Of a DNA stretch of 64,000 nt, positions 29,394 to 41,579 are shown piece by piece. Position numbers and translations under genes: made by a program. Location: positions 1-64,000 of the forward strand of contig NZ_QOLD01000070.1 in the NCBI RefSeq assembly GCF_003333305.1. Reading direction: 5' to 3'. Under the pieces are notes generated by a model. That model was not told the DNA's origin. It saw only the letters and a list, made by a program, of their open reading frames with translations, and searched no databases. The first letter of the stretch is position 1, and every line of letters starts with the position of its first letter. The stretch is from Candidatus Colwellia aromaticivorans. Lineage in GTDB: Bacteria > Pseudomonadota > Gammaproteobacteria > Enterobacterales > Alteromonadaceae.

Positions 29394-30197
29394 ATGCACC
29401 CCATGCTAAATATTGCTGTGCGCGCAGCGCGTAATGCAGGAAAAGTTATTATTCGCTCTTTTGAGCAACTTGATAAAGTTGAAATTGAATCAAAAGGCTC
29501 TAACGATTTTGTTACTAGTACTGACACTGCTGCTGAACAAGCAATAATTGAGACTATTCGTAATTCATATCCAGACCACACTATAATAGGTGAAGAGTCA
29601 GGTGTATTAACAGGCAGTAACGATGATTACCAATGGATAATAGATCCATTAGATGGCACAACTAATTTTATTAAAGGTATTCCTCACTTTGCCGTTTCTA
29701 TCGCCTTAAAAGTAAAAGGTAAACTTGATCAAGCCGTTATCTTCGATCCTATTCGAGGTGAATTATTCACAGCAAGTCGCGGCAAAGGCGCTCAATTAAA
29801 TAACATGCGTATTAGAGTCAAAGCACATAAAGATTTATCTGCGACCATTTTAGCTACCGGATTTCCTTTTAAGCATAAACAACATACCAAGGCTTATATG
29901 GCCATGTTTACTTCTCTTTTTGAAAAAACATCCGATATGCGTCGTGCTGGCTCTGCCGCACTTGATTTAGCTTATGTCGCAGCTGGACGAGTTGATGGTT
30001 TCTTTGAAATTGGTTTAAAACCTTGGGATACTGCAGCAGGTGAGCTATTAGTTATTGAAGCTGGCGGCTTAGTAACTGACTTTACTGGTGGGCATAATCA
30101 TACACAATCAGGTAATATTGTCGCCAGTAGCACTCGGTTATTAAAAGAGATTTTAAAAGACATTCGTCCACATTTAGGCGAAGCTTTAAGTAAGTAA
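29394..30197 (+). CDS. suhB: Inositol-1-monophosphatase family protein SuhB
   Basis: A 267-residue Mg-dependent phosphatase. Metal ligands are in 'GEESG' (about 67-71), 'IDPLDGTTNF' (about 83-92) and 'WDTAAGELLVIEAGG' (about 212-226). In E. coli SuhB also joins the rRNA antitermination complex. A -10 box TATACT at 29302-29307 lies about 90 bp upstream. AATAGGTA gives only a weak ribosome-binding site before the ATG. A terminator follows. Confidence 0.94.
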   Translation: MHPMLNIAVRAARNAGKVIIRSFEQLDKVEIESKGSNDFVTSTDTAAEQAIIETIRNSYPDHTIIGEESGVLTGSNDDYQWIIDPLDGTTNFIKGIPHFAVSIALKVKGKLDQAVIFDPIRGELFTASRGKGAQLNNMRIRVKAHKDLSATILATGFPFKHKQHTKAYMAMFTSLFEKTSDMRRAGSAALDLAYVAAGRVDGFFEIGLKPWDTAAGELLVIEAGGLVTDFTGGHNHTQSGNIVASSTRLLKEILKDIRPHLGEALSK

Positions 30198-30238
30198 GTA
30201 CGTACGTACACCAGAAGCTAAAAAAAAAGTTATATTTA

Positions 30239-30267
30239 AAAAAAGCGCCTATTGGCGCTTTTTTTGC
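30239..30267 (+). terminator. Terminator after suhB
   Basis: AAAAAGCGCC-TATT-GGCGCTTTTTTT; 10-bp stem with A and T tracts on the two sides, so it may work in both directions. Confidence 0.88.
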
Positions 30268-30318
30268 TTTATGTCTTATTATAATAATGAGTTTGATAAA
30301 TAAAAGTGGTAATAGATA

Positions 30319-31113
30319 ATGAAAAACATTGGTATAAATAAACAAGCCTTCATAGCCGGTGAGGTAGCTTTAGTGGGTGCTGGCCCTGGTGATGCTGACT
30401 TACTAACGATACAAGCATTTCGATTTATTAAACAAGCAGATATAGTGATTTACGATCGTCTTGTCAGTGACGAAATTATGGCTTTATTACCTAGTGCTTG
30501 CGAAAAAATATATGTGGGTAAAAAGCAAGCAGAACACCGTGTACCACAAGATGCTATCAACCAATTATTAGTTGATCATGCCAAGTTAGGCAAAAAAGTA
30601 TTAAGACTAAAAGGTGGCGATCCCTTTGTTTTTGGTCGCGGCAGTGAAGAGGCAATATTTATATTAGCTCATGGTGTTGCTTGTCATATTGTCCCCGGCA
30701 TGACAGCCGCGTCTGCTTGTACTAGCTACGCAGGCATTCCACTAACTCACCGACAAGTCTCGCGAAGTTGCACGTTTATTACGGGCAATGTGCAAGATAA
30801 TGGTGCACTAGACTTACCTTGGCATACATTAAATGATGCCCAACAAACCATAGTATTTTATATGGGTATAAAAAGCTTACCCATTATCATTGAGCAGTTG
30901 ATTAATGCAGGTCGAGATAAAAATACACCTGCTGCATTAATACGCAAGGGTACTCATGCTGATCAACAAGTGGTAAAAGGCACCTTATCTAACTTAGTGG
31001 CCCTAGTAAAATCACATAAAATCAAACCACCTAGCCTGATTGTTATTGGTAATGTTATTGATGTTTTTTCAACACAGCAGATGACTAACTTAGGTTACTT
31101 TTCACCCAACTAA
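30319..31113 (+). CDS. cobA: Uroporphyrinogen-III C-methyltransferase
   Basis: A 264-residue SUMT: two SAM-dependent methylations of uroporphyrinogen III to precorrin-2, the branch to siroheme (and cobalamin). Motifs are 'VGAGPGDADLLTIQA', 'YDRLVS', 'LKGGDPFVFGRGSEE' and 'PGMTAASACTSYAGIPLTHR'. It is the stand-alone methyltransferase without the CysG dehydrogenase/ferrochelatase domain; siroheme for sulfite or nitrite reductase would need a partner elsewhere. Confidence 0.92.
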   Translation: MKNIGINKQAFIAGEVALVGAGPGDADLLTIQAFRFIKQADIVIYDRLVSDEIMALLPSACEKIYVGKKQAEHRVPQDAINQLLVDHAKLGKKVLRLKGGDPFVFGRGSEEAIFILAHGVACHIVPGMTAASACTSYAGIPLTHRQVSRSCTFITGNVQDNGALDLPWHTLNDAQQTIVFYMGIKSLPIIIEQLINAGRDKNTPAALIRKGTHADQQVVKGTLSNLVALVKSHKIKPPSLIVIGNVIDVFSTQQMTNLGYFSPN

Positions 31114-31164
31114 TAATTATTGTCAAAAACTAATAAATAGCAAAGAGGAGTGAAAGCTGCGTTA

Positions 31165-31321
31165 TACCAATCAGATTAATTAATGGTTCAAATTTTAATG
31201 AGGGTAAATTTTCAAGAACAAGGCGCTTGATTGACCAATAGCTGGCTATTGGGATTGAAAGCAACGATGTTATTGGATATTTAGACCATTTAAAAAGATC
31301 ACTTAGTTAGTCTGATTGGTA
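31165..31321. repeat. MITE family 2, intact copy
   Basis: A 157-bp element with ends TACCAATCAGA and TCTGATTGGTA, preceded by TA (31163-31164); the right flank is TT rather than TA. Interior includes a CCAATAGC-TGG-CTATTGG hairpin-like centre. No coding capacity. It lies between convergent cobA and the helicase gene. Confidence 0.7.
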
Positions 31322-31358
31322 TTAGCCAAGGTTGGCTAACTCTTACAACGATTAACTC

Positions 31359-32762
31359 TTAACGGTTGTTAGCAGGCTTTGAACGACGATTTCTATTGCT
31401 ATTATTGCCAGGTTTATTGGTCGCGTTGCTTCTGTTTGCTTGAGACTTATGCCCCTTACTTAAATGTTGACCATCTTTATGCTCAACCTTAGCTTTAGTG
31501 GCTTTATTTGTATTGTTCGGGTTTTTAGGTTTTTTCGCTTTTAATGCTCTAATGGGTCGAGACTCACCTAGTGCATTCACTGGTACAAATCTGTCTATGA
31601 CTTTACGTTCAATATGTTGCTGTATTACTTGTTCAATATCCCACAACAATTTCAAGTCATCATTACAAACTAAAGACACCGCTTGGCCTGTATTGCCTGC
31701 ACGCGCTGTACGGCCGATACGATGCACATAATCCTCAGGTACATTCGGTAAATCAAAATTAACCACTTGTGGTAATAAATCAATATCAATACCACGGGCA
31801 GCAATATCGGTAGCAACTAAAATTTGTACCCTGCCATCCTTAAAAGAAGCCAGTGCTTTGGTACGTGCTCCCTGACTTTTGTTACCATGAATCGCCGCCG
31901 CAGTTAGGCCTTCAGCTTCCAAATATTTGGTAAGCTTATTCGCGCCATGTTTGGTTTTAGTAAAGACTAACACTTGTTTCCAGTTGTTTTCTTTTATCAA
32001 ATGCGTCAATAGCGCAGGTTTACGTTTTTTATCAACAGCCATCAACCACTGGGTAACCTTTTCAGCGGTAGAGTTTTCTGCATTAACTGATATTTCTAAT
32101 GGGTTATTCACCATACCTTTTGCTAAGGCACGTATATCAGGCGAAAATGTTGCTGAAAAAAGTAAGTTTTGACGTTGCTTAGGTAAAAGCGAAATAATTT
32201 TTTTAATATCACGAATAAAGCCCATATCAAGCATACGATCGGCTTCATCTAAAATCAGTACTTCTAGCTGTGAAAACCTCACTGCTTTTTGATTACATAA
32301 ATCCATCAAACGGCCAGGCGTTGCAACAAGCACATCAACACCTTGTCGAAGGCGCATCATTTGTGGGTTTATTTTTACCCCACCAAAGACTACGGTTGAA
32401 TGTAGGTTTAAGTACTTACCATAGGTAGCAATACTATCGCTAACTTGTGCTGCTAGCTCTCTTGTTGGCGTTAACACTAACGCACGAACATTGTTTGATT
32501 GCACACGACTTTGTTCTCGTCCACCTTTAGATAAACGTTCTAATAAAGGTAAAGTAAAACCAGCTGTTTTACCGGTACCCGTTTGTGCTGCCGCCATGAC
32601 ATCTCGACCAGAAAGAACCGCTGGAATAGCCTGTGCCTGAATAGGTGAAGGTGTGTCGTAACCTTGGTCACGTACTGCTTTAAGCAATGGCTCAGATAAA
32701 CCTAAATCGTTAAAACTCATCTTAATTGTATTCTCAGCAGTATCTGCGGAAATTAAACTCAT
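31359..32762 (-). CDS. DEAD-box RNA helicase, RhlE type
   Basis: A 467-residue ATP-dependent RNA helicase. Q motif region '[19 protein letters not shown]', motif I '[11 protein letters not shown]', motif II '[12 protein letters not shown]', motif III 'FSATFS', motif VI '[10 protein letters not shown]'. The C-terminal tail from about 400 is Lys/Asn/Arg-rich and disordered, as in RhlE. Such helicases often support ribosome assembly and RNA decay in the cold. Monocistronic. Confidence 0.9.
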   Translation of the reverse strand: MSLISADTAENTIKMSFNDLGLSEPLLKAVRDQGYDTPSPIQAQAIPAVLSGRDVMAAAQTGTGKTAGFTLPLLERLSKGGREQSRVQSNNVRALVLTPTRELAAQVSDSIATYGKYLNLHSTVVFGGVKINPQMMRLRQGVDVLVATPGRLMDLCNQKAVRFSQLEVLILDEADRMLDMGFIRDIKKIISLLPKQRQNLLFSATFSPDIRALAKGMVNNPLEISVNAENSTAEKVTQWLMAVDKKRKPALLTHLIKENNWKQVLVFTKTKHGANKLTKYLEAEGLTAAAIHGNKSQGARTKALASFKDGRVQILVATDIAARGIDIDLLPQVVNFDLPNVPEDYVHRIGRTARAGNTGQAVSLVCNDDLKLLWDIEQVIQQHIERKVIDRFVPVNALGESRPIRALKAKKPKNPNNTNKATKAKVEHKDGQHLSKGHKSQANRSNATNKPGNNSNRNRRSKPANNR

Positions 32763-32903
32763 AAATTATCTCTTGGTAAGAAGTTACAGGGGTCGAATAT
32801 CGACGTTAAAGTGTCGATTTTTAAGTAACAAATTTGGTGCTAGTAGCAGGCGTGCAGCATACAGTAAGGATAAGAGTAGTGCAAAGGAATAACATTTTCA
32901 GAC

Positions 32904-32939
32904 AAAAAAAAGCCAAGTAGTTAGTACCACTTGGCTTTT
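32904..32939 (-). terminator. Terminator after secF
   Basis: GCCAAGT (32912-32918) pairs with ACTTGGC (32929-32935); on the minus strand it is followed by eight T. It ends the yajC-secD-secF transcript. Confidence 0.8.
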
Positions 32940-32990
32940 ACTTGTTATGTTTCATGTACTATTCAAAATGAATAGTACATAAATTCATTA

Positions 32991-33938
32991 CTATGGCGTC
33001 ATTATCTCTTGATCTTCACCTTCTTTTTCAATCACTTCGGGTATCAAATCTTCTCTAGAAATACCTAAAGCTAGTGCAACTAATGAAGCAACATAAATAG
33101 AAGAATACGTACCTACAAACACACCAAATAATAATGCCGTGGCAAAACCGTGAATTAATTCACCCCCTCTAAAGAACAAGGCAGCTAATACTAATAGAGT
33201 AGTTATTGAAGTAATGAAGGTACGACTTAACGTTTGTGTTAATGAAATATTGATAACATTTTCAGCCTGACCTTCTCGAATTTTACGAAAGTTTTCCCGA
33301 ATGCGATCGGAAACAACAATAGTATCATTAAGCGAGTAACCAATAACCGCAAGTATTGCCGCTAGTACGGTTAAATCAAATTCCAACTGCAGAACTGAAA
33401 ATAGACCAAGTGTTAACAATACATCGTGAAATAATGCAACAACTGAGCCTACCGCAAAGCGCCATTCAAAGCGAAAGGCAACATAAACTAGAATACATAT
33501 AAGCGCAGTTAACATGGCTAAACCGCCCTGCTCTGCTAATTCGTCACCAACACTGGCACCAACAAACTCGATACGGCGCATATCAACTTTTTGACCCGAG
33601 CCTGATTCAAGAATAGCCAGCACTTCATTGCCAAGCATTTCCGCTTTAACATCTTCACGTAAGCCTAAACGAATCACAACATCACGGCTGCTACCGTAAA
33701 ATTGCACTTTAGCGTCATCAAAACCGTTATCAGCCATTACTTGACGTATTTTTTTAAGGTCAGCTGCTTGCTCGAAGCCGACCTCAATCAAGGTACCACC
33801 AGTAAAATCTAAACCAAAGTTTAGTTTATTCGTGGCTAGCGATGCTATCGACGCTATCATTAATAGCGCACTAAAAATCATCGCTATTTTGCGATAACTC
33901 ATAAAGGCGACGGTTTCTTTTAATTGTAAAATTTGCAT
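32991..33938 (-). CDS. secF: Protein translocase subunit SecF
   Basis: A 315-residue inner-membrane protein with six helices and one periplasmic domain. 'LNFGLDFTGGTLIEVGFE' follows the first helix; the TM4-TM5 region has 'ILAVIGYSLNDTIVVSDRIREN'. With SecD and YajC it uses the proton or sodium gradient to complete export through SecYEG. Longer upstream in-frame starts overlap secD; the ATG at 33938 fits the known N-terminus and lies 22 bp after the secD stop. Confidence 0.94.
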   Translation of the reverse strand: MQILQLKETVAFMSYRKIAMIFSALLMIASIASLATNKLNFGLDFTGGTLIEVGFEQAADLKKIRQVMADNGFDDAKVQFYGSSRDVVIRLGLREDVKAEMLGNEVLAILESGSGQKVDMRRIEFVGASVGDELAEQGGLAMLTALICILVYVAFRFEWRFAVGSVVALFHDVLLTLGLFSVLQLEFDLTVLAAILAVIGYSLNDTIVVSDRIRENFRKIREGQAENVINISLTQTLSRTFITSITTLLVLAALFFRGGELIHGFATALLFGVFVGTYSSIYVASLVALALGISREDLIPEVIEKEGEDQEIMTP

Positions 33939-33960
33939 AAGTTTAAATTCCCGCCTACTT

Positions 33961-35808
33961 CTATATAGATAACTTTTTAAGGCTTTTACCGCCCCAAACT
34001 GCATTAACGACTGCTCGCGTACCAATAACAGAGGTAAACATTGAGGTAAGAATACCAATTGATAGGGTTACAGCAAAACCTTTCACTGGCCCAGTACCAA
34101 CAGCAAACAAAATAAGCGCAGCAATTAACGTGGTGATGTTTGCATCTATAATGGTTGAAAATGCCGCATCATATCCTTGATGTATTGCCTGTTGAATGCT
34201 TTTCCCTTCGCGGATTTCTTCACGAATACGTTCAAATATAAGTACATTGGCATCAACTGCCATACCAACCGTAAGCACGATACCTGCCATACCCGGCAAT
34301 GTTAATGTTGCCCCAGGAATAAGTGACATAACCCCAATAATCAACACTAAATTAGCGCCAAGTGCCATGTTAGCTACCACACCAAAAGCGCGATAGTAGA
34401 TAATCATAAAGATAAAGACTAAACCAAAACCCATTAGGATGGCTTGAAAGCCTAGTTGTACATTTTCAGCACCTAACGTTGGACCAACAGTACGCTCTTC
34501 AACAATAGTAATAGGAGCAATTAACGCACCTGCTCTTAATAATAAAGCTAAATTATGTGCTTCAGTTTGTGAACCAGCCCCTGTAATTCTAAAGCTTTTA
34601 CCCAAACGAGATTGAATGGTAGCGACAGAGATAACTTCTTGTACTTTTTCAAAAATAAGATTACCTTCAGGATCTCGTCTATCGGTTGGTTTATATTCGA
34701 TAAATACGGTTGCCATCGGCTTACCAATATTACTTTTAGTACCGTTAGACATTTTACTGCCGCCAGCGCTGTCTAAAGAAATATTGACTTGTGGACGTGA
34801 ATATTCATCAAAACCAGATTTAGCATCGGTAATGTGATCACCCGTTAGCATGATACGTTTTTTCAATAAAATAGGTTTGCCATCTTTCTCTTTTAATAAA
34901 ATAGAGCTAGCTGGAATTCGTCCATTTATTGCGGCGCTTAAATCACCTTCAGTATCAACGAGTCTAAACTCGATAGTAGCAGTAGCATTAAGAATTTCTT
35001 TGGCTTTAGCTGTATCTTGCACACCAGGTAATTCGATAACAATATGCTTTTTACCTTGACGTTGAACCAATGGCTCAGCAACACCAAGTTCGTTAACACG
35101 ATTACGAATAATGGTAATATTTTGCTGTAATGCGTACTCACGAATTTCTTTTAACATCTGATCCGTCATTTGCGCATTGATGGTTAAAGTATCTTCGTCA
35201 GTGCGTAACAATAAATCTCTATAACGTTTTTTCAATAATGATTGAGCTTTTTCAAGATCTTCCACTTTGCGAAATTTAACAACAATTGCATTACCATCTT
35301 CTTTTACGCTGCGATAACGAATTTTTTCATTACGTAAATCACCGCGAAAATCACTCACCATACCCACTTTGGCTTTATTAATGGCTTCTTTCATGTTTAC
35401 TTCCATTAAGAAGCTAACACCACCGCTTAAGTCTAAGCCTAACTTCATTGGCGTTCCGCCAATTACGGCCAACCAATCAGGCGTTGCCGGCGTTAAGTTA
35501 AGTGCCACTGAATATTTTTTGCCTAGTTTGTCATCAAGCACATCTCGGGCTTTTAACTGATCTTCGGTATTGTTAAAGCGGGTTAAAACTTGACCATTTT
35601 CTAAAACAATACCAGTAAAGGCAATATTATTATCCGTGAGATTAGCTTTAATGGTATCAAGCGTTGCTACATTAGCTTCAACACCACGTAACCCTGATAC
35701 TTGTACAGCAGGATCTTCACCATATAAGTTCGGAGTGGCATAGAGCGCACCAATGGCAACAATAAATGCCACCATGAGTGTTTTCCATAAAGGGTATCTA
35801 TTTAACAC
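33961..35808 (-). CDS. secD: Protein translocase subunit SecD
   Basis: A 615-residue partner of SecF: one N-terminal helix ('[21 protein letters not shown]'), a large periplasmic domain including '[15 protein letters not shown]', and five C-terminal helices with '[17 protein letters not shown]', whose Asp lies in the proton path. Length matches E. coli SecD (615). Confidence 0.95.
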   Translation of the reverse strand: MLNRYPLWKTLMVAFIVAIGALYATPNLYGEDPAVQVSGLRGVEANVATLDTIKANLTDNNIAFTGIVLENGQVLTRFNNTEDQLKARDVLDDKLGKKYSVALNLTPATPDWLAVIGGTPMKLGLDLSGGVSFLMEVNMKEAINKAKVGMVSDFRGDLRNEKIRYRSVKEDGNAIVVKFRKVEDLEKAQSLLKKRYRDLLLRTDEDTLTINAQMTDQMLKEIREYALQQNITIIRNRVNELGVAEPLVQRQGKKHIVIELPGVQDTAKAKEILNATATIEFRLVDTEGDLSAAINGRIPASSILLKEKDGKPILLKKRIMLTGDHITDAKSGFDEYSRPQVNISLDSAGGSKMSNGTKSNIGKPMATVFIEYKPTDRRDPEGNLIFEKVQEVISVATIQSRLGKSFRITGAGSQTEAHNLALLLRAGALIAPITIVEERTVGPTLGAENVQLGFQAILMGFGLVFIFMIIYYRAFGVVANMALGANLVLIIGVMSLIPGATLTLPGMAGIVLTVGMAVDANVLIFERIREEIREGKSIQQAIHQGYDAAFSTIIDANITTLIAALILFAVGTGPVKGFAVTLSIGILTSMFTSVIGTRAVVNAVWGGKSLKKLSI

Positions 35809-35860
35809 AATTTGTCCTTTTTTTGGAACGATTGTATTTGCGCTTTATTTTCATAATTAT

Positions 35861-35911
35861 GGCGTTAAAAGTGCTCATTGACATTCGTCAACTCCGCGCT
35901 TTTGCCTTGGA
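35861..35911 (-). repeat. TTGAC-hairpin repeat, copy 2 (reverse, upstream of secD)
   Basis: On the minus strand it reads GCAAAAGCGCGGAG-TTGAC-GAAT-GTCAA-TGAGCACTTTT. The core is identical to the copy 100 bp away at 36001-36112 but inverted relative to it. Confidence 0.65.
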
Positions 35912-36000
35912 TTTATTTCAATAAAACACAAACAAAACAACTACTAGTATTCATTATTTATAATTATTCTCTAGTTTTAACTACAAAAGAATAACTGTAG

Positions 36001-36112
36001 TGTTTAAGCTCGAAGCTAGTTGATACTGTAGCAAAAAGGAAACACGGAGTTGACGAATGTCAATGAGTATTTCCGATGCCGCTACAGTGTTAAATAGCAA
36101 AGAGAATAAGTG
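36001..36112 (+). repeat. TTGAC-hairpin repeat, copy 3 (secD-yajC gap)
   Basis: ACTGTAGC...GCTACAGT (36024-36088) encloses GGAAACACGGAG-TTGAC-GAAT-GTCAA-TGAGTATTTCC. It ends with AAATAGCAAAGAGAATAAG. A long, nearly continuous stem is possible. Confidence 0.7.
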
Positions 36113-36448
36113 CTACAAAGATTTCATTGTACCTTTAGGAAGTACCGCGGTAATCGCGCCTTTTTGTACAGTAACTTCTGTCTCTTCAGCAATGCTAACC
36201 ACAATAAAATCTTTTTCATCAGATACTTTAACGATTTTGCCAACAATACCGCCTTGCGTTAACACTTCATCACCTTTAGTTAATGCTGACATTAAGCTTT
36301 TATGTTCTTTAACGCGTTTAGCTTGTGGGCGATAAATCATAAAGAAAAAAACTAGACCAAATACCGCTAACATAATGATCATTTCCATACCACCACCTGC
36401 GGGTGCTGGAGCGGCTGCGGCGTGGGCTGTACTGATAAATAAACTCAT
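36113..36448 (-). CDS. yajC: Sec translocon accessory protein YajC
   Basis: A 111-residue protein with a single N-terminal membrane helix (about 20-40, 'IIMLAVFGLVFFFMIYRPQ') and a small cytoplasmic domain containing 'MSALTKGDEVLTQGGIVGKI'. It forms SecDF-YajC. The gap to secD (304 bp) is wide and holds two copies of a hairpin repeat. Confidence 0.94.
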   Translation of the reverse strand: MSLFISTAHAAAAPAPAGGGMEMIIMLAVFGLVFFFMIYRPQAKRVKEHKSLMSALTKGDEVLTQGGIVGKIVKVSDEKDFIVVSIAEETEVTVQKGAITAVLPKGTMKSL

Positions 36449-36581
36449 AAATTCCTCTACTTCTTTTTATAATTAGTTAGTGACTTTTTATTTTTTTGTT
36501 CTTTCTTTCAATTGAACGAAATCACTGCAAAATATTAAGTCACAAGATTTATTAAACTTCGATAATTATTTTACTTACTTT

Positions 36582-36704
36582 GTATCTATTCACCATACCT
36601 AGTATTCCCGTCATTCCAGTTGTGTCTTAAGCTGGAATCTCAGTGTTTAAAATTCTAGACTCCAGATTTAAAGACCTCGGGAGTGACGATAGGTGAATAG
36701 TTAC
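36582..36704 (-). repeat. Left arm of 123-bp inverted pair flanking tgt-queA
   Basis: Its reverse complement matches 39185-39307 at 120 of 123 positions by direct comparison. It contains CGTCATTCCAG and palindromic words such as GCTGGAATC/GATTCCAGC. It lies in the gap downstream of tgt and upstream of yajC. Confidence 0.85.
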
Positions 36705-36729
36705 CTTACTTTTTACTTTAGTAATAACG

Positions 36730-37884
<1,155 letters not shown>

Positions 37885-37930
37885 CTAACAGCGAAACAGG
37901 CTGATGGTTGTTGTACTAGTAACGTTTTAA

Positions 37931-38998
37931 CTAGGAAGAGGTGCTTTGCTTAGTTAATGATTGTTTAGTAAGAAACATCGCATCACCATAACTAAAAAAG
38001 CGATATTGCTCGCTAATAGCATGATGATAGGCATTCATAATATTTTCATACCCCGAAAAAGCACTAACCAGCATTAATAAGGTGGATTCTGATAAATGAA
38101 AGTTTGTTAACAACGCGTCCACTAATTTAAATTCATATCCTGGCGTGATGAAAATATCTGTATCACCATAAAAAGCCGTTAATTCTTTACCTGCCACTTC
38201 TGCTGATTTGGCTGCACTTTCTAGCGAACGAACAGAGGTAGTACCAACTGCCACAACTCGACCACCATTAGCTTTAGTCTTTTTAATTTGCTCAATTACC
38301 TCTGGCGGTACTTCAACATATTCAGCATGCATAATGTGATCAGCAATTTCATCAACTTTTACCGGCTGAAAGGTACCTGCACCAACGTGTAAGGTAACAA
38401 ATGCTAATTCAACGCCTTTACTTTTAATTTGTTCTAGCAGTGCTTCATCAAAATGCAAACCCGCTGTTGGCGCCGCAACCGCGCCAGGCTTTTCATTGTA
38501 TACCGTTTGATAACGCTCACGGTCGCTATCTTCATCAGGTCTATCTATATAAGGAGGTAATGGCATATGACCAATATCATCTAATATTGAAAGCACTGAT
38601 TGCTCACCCTGAAATTTCAGTTCAAACAAAGCACCATGACGCGCAACCATTGTGGCTTTAGCTGTTCCTTCAAGCAACAATTCTGCGCCTACTTTCGGCG
38701 ATTTACTAGCACGAATATGCGCTAGCACAGTATTTTTGTCTATTAATCGTTCAACCAATACTTCAATTTTACCACCCGTAGCTTTTTGTCCAAACATACG
38801 CGCGGGAATAACACGGGTATTATTAAATACTAATAAATCACCTGAATTTAGCTGCGCTAAAATATCTTTAAAACCTAGATCGGTTATTGCGCCTGAGTCC
38901 CCTTCCAACAGCATTAACCGACTACCAGTACGATCAGCTTTAGGAAAGCGAGCAATAAGCTCAGTGGGTAAATCGAAAGAAAAATCAGATACACGCAT
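37931..38998 (-). CDS. queA: S-adenosylmethionine:tRNA ribosyltransferase-isomerase
   Basis: A 355-residue QueA: transfers and isomerises the ribose of SAM onto preQ1-tRNA to give epoxyqueuosine. Family signatures are '[13 protein letters not shown]', '[17 protein letters not shown]', '[10 protein letters not shown]' and '[19 protein letters not shown]'. It lies 55 bp upstream of tgt and is likely co-transcribed with it. Confidence 0.95.
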   Translation of the reverse strand: MRVSDFSFDLPTELIARFPKADRTGSRLMLLEGDSGAITDLGFKDILAQLNSGDLLVFNNTRVIPARMFGQKATGGKIEVLVERLIDKNTVLAHIRASKSPKVGAELLLEGTAKATMVARHGALFELKFQGEQSVLSILDDIGHMPLPPYIDRPDEDSDRERYQTVYNEKPGAVAAPTAGLHFDEALLEQIKSKGVELAFVTLHVGAGTFQPVKVDEIADHIMHAEYVEVPPEVIEQIKKTKANGGRVVAVGTTSVRSLESAAKSAEVAGKELTAFYGDTDIFITPGYEFKLVDALLTNFHLSESTLLMLVSAFSGYENIMNAYHHAISEQYRFFSYGDAMFLTKQSLTKQSTSS

Positions 38999-39184
38999 GA
39001 TGATATATTAAAAAAAGCCTTGTTTGGTGTGAAAATAGTCTAATAAAAACGCGTGATTTTAGAGCCCGAAGCCTTTGATAGCAAGCTAAATAAGAAAGTT
39101 TACTTAGATAATTATCAGTTTAGACTTTGAAATTTGATATTAAACAATATTATTGTTACTTATAGTTAGTATTTAATAAATTTT

Positions 39185-39307
39185 GTAACTATTCACCTAT
39201 CGTCACTCCCTAGGTCTTTAAATCGGGAGTCTAGAATTTTAAACACTGAGATTCCAGCTTAAGACACAACTGGAATGACGGGAATGCTAGGTATGGTGAA
39301 TAGATAC
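39185..39307 (+). repeat. Right arm of 123-bp inverted pair flanking tgt-queA
   Basis: Mirror of 36582-36704, with three mismatches. It lies between divergent queA and aceK in a 394-bp gap (38999-39392) that otherwise shows no gene. The likely queA and aceK promoters must lie on either side. Confidence 0.85.
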
Positions 39308-39392
39308 TAAATTTTTAGATAAAATCTCGCTTAGTCATTATTTTAGCGTATGCTTTTTAAACTTAGAAAAACCATTTAGTTAGTAGGCCTTT

Positions 39393-41129
39393 ATGAAAAA
39401 CCTCGCTGGCGACATAGCCAACACTATTATCAATGGCTTTGATCGCCATATTCACCTATTTATAGAAATAACCAAATCAGCCCAACAACGCTTTCATAAA
39501 TCCCAGTGGAGTGAAGTACAAAAAGCAGCTAAAGCGCGAACCACCTTTTATGAAGAAAGGGTGAAAGAAACGTATGAAACCATCAAACAAGATTTTTGCA
39601 TTGACTCGCTTGATGACAATTTATGGCTTCAAGTTAAACAAAACTATATTAAGTTACTCGCCGACCATATGCAGCCAGAGCTAGCTGAAACTTTCTATAA
39701 CTCAGTGTTTTGTTGGTTGTTTCATCGTAAGTACTATCATAATGATTATATCTTTGTAGAAAGCACTGCTCAGCGGCTTGATGACAGACCGACACCAAGT
39801 ATTTACACTAGCTATAAGCCAGAAATAAAAGGCCTGAAAGAAACCGTTTGCGACATTATGAATGCTCACAAAAGCACGGTTCCTTTTAGAGATTTAAGTG
39901 GTGATGTTGATATTTTGATCCGAGCTTTTCGCCGTAAAGCGCATAAAACCCGCTTTAAGCTTGAAGATTTACAGTTTGATATTTTAGATTTTACTTTTTA
40001 CCGTAATAAAGGCGCCTATTTAATTGGTCGGGTATTATCGCCTGCTGGCGAAACCCCTTTTATTGTTTCGGTATTAAATGATGATGAAGGCGGTTTATAT
40101 ATTGATGCATTGTTAAGCAAAAGTGAAGACATGGCGGTCGTGTTCGGTTTTGCCCGTGCTTATTTCTTTGTTGATTGTTTGCATCCTTATGCACTAGTAA
40201 ACTTTTTACAAAGTTTAATTCCTCATAAAACTAAGGCTGATTTATATTCCGCTATCGGCTTTCACAAACAAGGTAAAACCCAATTCTATCGTGATTTTTT
40301 AAATCACCTAGATAACAGTGGTGACAAATTAACGTTAGCGCCAGGCATAAAAGGCATGGTGATGTCGGTATTTACGCTGCCATCGTATCCTTATGTTTTT
40401 AAAATTATTAAAGATAAATTCTCTCCTAGCAAAAATATGACCCGTGCTGATGTAAAGGGGAAATATAGATTAGTAAAACTACACGATAGAGTTGGTCGCA
40501 TGGCCGATACGATGGAATACTCCGAAGTGGCTTTTCCGAAAGATAGGTTTGATACTGAAGTGTTAGAAGAGTTACAAAAGGTTGCCCCATCACTGCTTCG
40601 TTATGAAGATGACTTACTTATTATTAAGCATTTATATATTGAACGCCGTATGGTGCCATTAAATCTTTATTTAGCTAAAGCGAGTGATGAAGAAATAGAA
40701 CAAGCTTTATATGGGTATGGTAAAGCAATTAAAGAGCTCATTTCTGCCGATATATTCCCTGGTGATATGTTATTAAAAAACTTTGGGGTTACCCGACATG
40801 GCCGAGTGATTTTTTATGATTATGATGAAATCACTTACATGAACGAAGTTAATTTCAGAGTAAAACCTGAAGCAATTACTGAGGAGCAAATTTACGCGGC
40901 TGAGCCATGGTATTCCGTTGCGCCTGGCGATATGTTCCCAGAAGAGTTAGGCACTTTCGCGCTTGCAAATCCTAAATATTTAAAAGCCTTTAAAATACAT
41001 CACAAAGATTTATTAACGGCAAGTTACTGGCAACAATCTCAGAAAAATGTTGCTGAGGGTATTTATGAAGATGTTTATCCTTACCCTGACAAATTCAGAT
41101 TTTGTGAAATGAGAAAAACAAATAAATAA
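39393..41129 (+). CDS. aceK: Isocitrate dehydrogenase kinase/phosphatase
   Basis: A 578-residue bifunctional enzyme that switches isocitrate dehydrogenase on and off, directing carbon to the glyoxylate shunt. Diagnostic segments are 'GIKGMVMSVFTLPSYPYVFKIIKD' (ATP-binding region with the catalytic lysine), 'KNFGVTRHGRVIFYDYDEI' (kinase-like DYDE metal site) and 'EPWYSVAPGDMFPEEL'. Length matches E. coli AceK (578). No aceA or aceB is adjacent, so it is unlinked from the glyoxylate operon here. Confidence 0.95.
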   Translation: MKNLAGDIANTIINGFDRHIHLFIEITKSAQQRFHKSQWSEVQKAAKARTTFYEERVKETYETIKQDFCIDSLDDNLWLQVKQNYIKLLADHMQPELAETFYNSVFCWLFHRKYYHNDYIFVESTAQRLDDRPTPSIYTSYKPEIKGLKETVCDIMNAHKSTVPFRDLSGDVDILIRAFRRKAHKTRFKLEDLQFDILDFTFYRNKGAYLIGRVLSPAGETPFIVSVLNDDEGGLYIDALLSKSEDMAVVFGFARAYFFVDCLHPYALVNFLQSLIPHKTKADLYSAIGFHKQGKTQFYRDFLNHLDNSGDKLTLAPGIKGMVMSVFTLPSYPYVFKIIKDKFSPSKNMTRADVKGKYRLVKLHDRVGRMADTMEYSEVAFPKDRFDTEVLEELQKVAPSLLRYEDDLLIIKHLYIERRMVPLNLYLAKASDEEIEQALYGYGKAIKELISADIFPGDMLLKNFGVTRHGRVIFYDYDEITYMNEVNFRVKPEAITEEQIYAAEPWYSVAPGDMFPEELGTFALANPKYLKAFKIHHKDLLTASYWQQSQKNVAEGIYEDVYPYPDKFRFCEMRKTNK

Positions 41130-41196
41130 AGTTACGGGTAGCGAGTAGCGAAAACACCAGACTAAACGTGTGTAGGCTTCGCAACTCGAAACCTAA

Positions 41197-41458
41197 TACC
41201 CAAGTGAATTCAAAGTGCAGGTTTTAGTTGGAATTAGAAACGTCTTTAGGCAAGGCATTGATTGAAGAGAATGGTTACTCCCTTGTCGAAATCAATAACG
41301 AAGTATAAAACGTTTCTAAACCAACCCTACGGGGACAACTGAGCAAACCATCTACTTCGTTGTATCCTTTTTTAAGGGAGCAACCATTAATAAAAAGATG
41401 CGCCTTGTATATGGCTCGCTCAGTTGTCCTAAAATCCGCTTTTGAGTTCACTTGGGTA
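41197..41458. repeat. MITE family 1, full-length copy upstream of tRNA-Trp
   Basis: 262 bp, ends TACCCAAGTGAATTC... and ...GAGTTCACTTGGGTA. The right flank is TA; the left flank is AA, so the duplication is imperfect. The two internal arms are in reverse order relative to 11177-11438. It carries no mini-element and shows the uninterrupted loop sequences. Confidence 0.78.
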
Positions 41459-41538
41459 TATATTACTCGTAACCCTACTTCCTTTGTTTATAAAGTAGCC
41501 GAACAGTCAATCAATTCAAACTTTTTAAGCATTTACCC

Positions 41539-41566
41539 TTTACCTTTGCTTTGGCATCAGTATAAT
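41539..41566 (+). promoter_or_regulatory. Promoter of tRNA-Trp
   Basis: TTTACC (41539-41544), 16-bp spacer, TATAAT (41561-41566), ending 13 bp before the tRNA. Confidence 0.55.
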
Positions 41567-41579
41567 TCACCTCCATTGC

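Noticed and set aside
33939..34058. Longer SecF N-terminus overlapping secD
   Set aside because: The extension is antisense-free but overlaps secD coding and does not match SecF; the ATG at 33938 gives the normal N-terminus.
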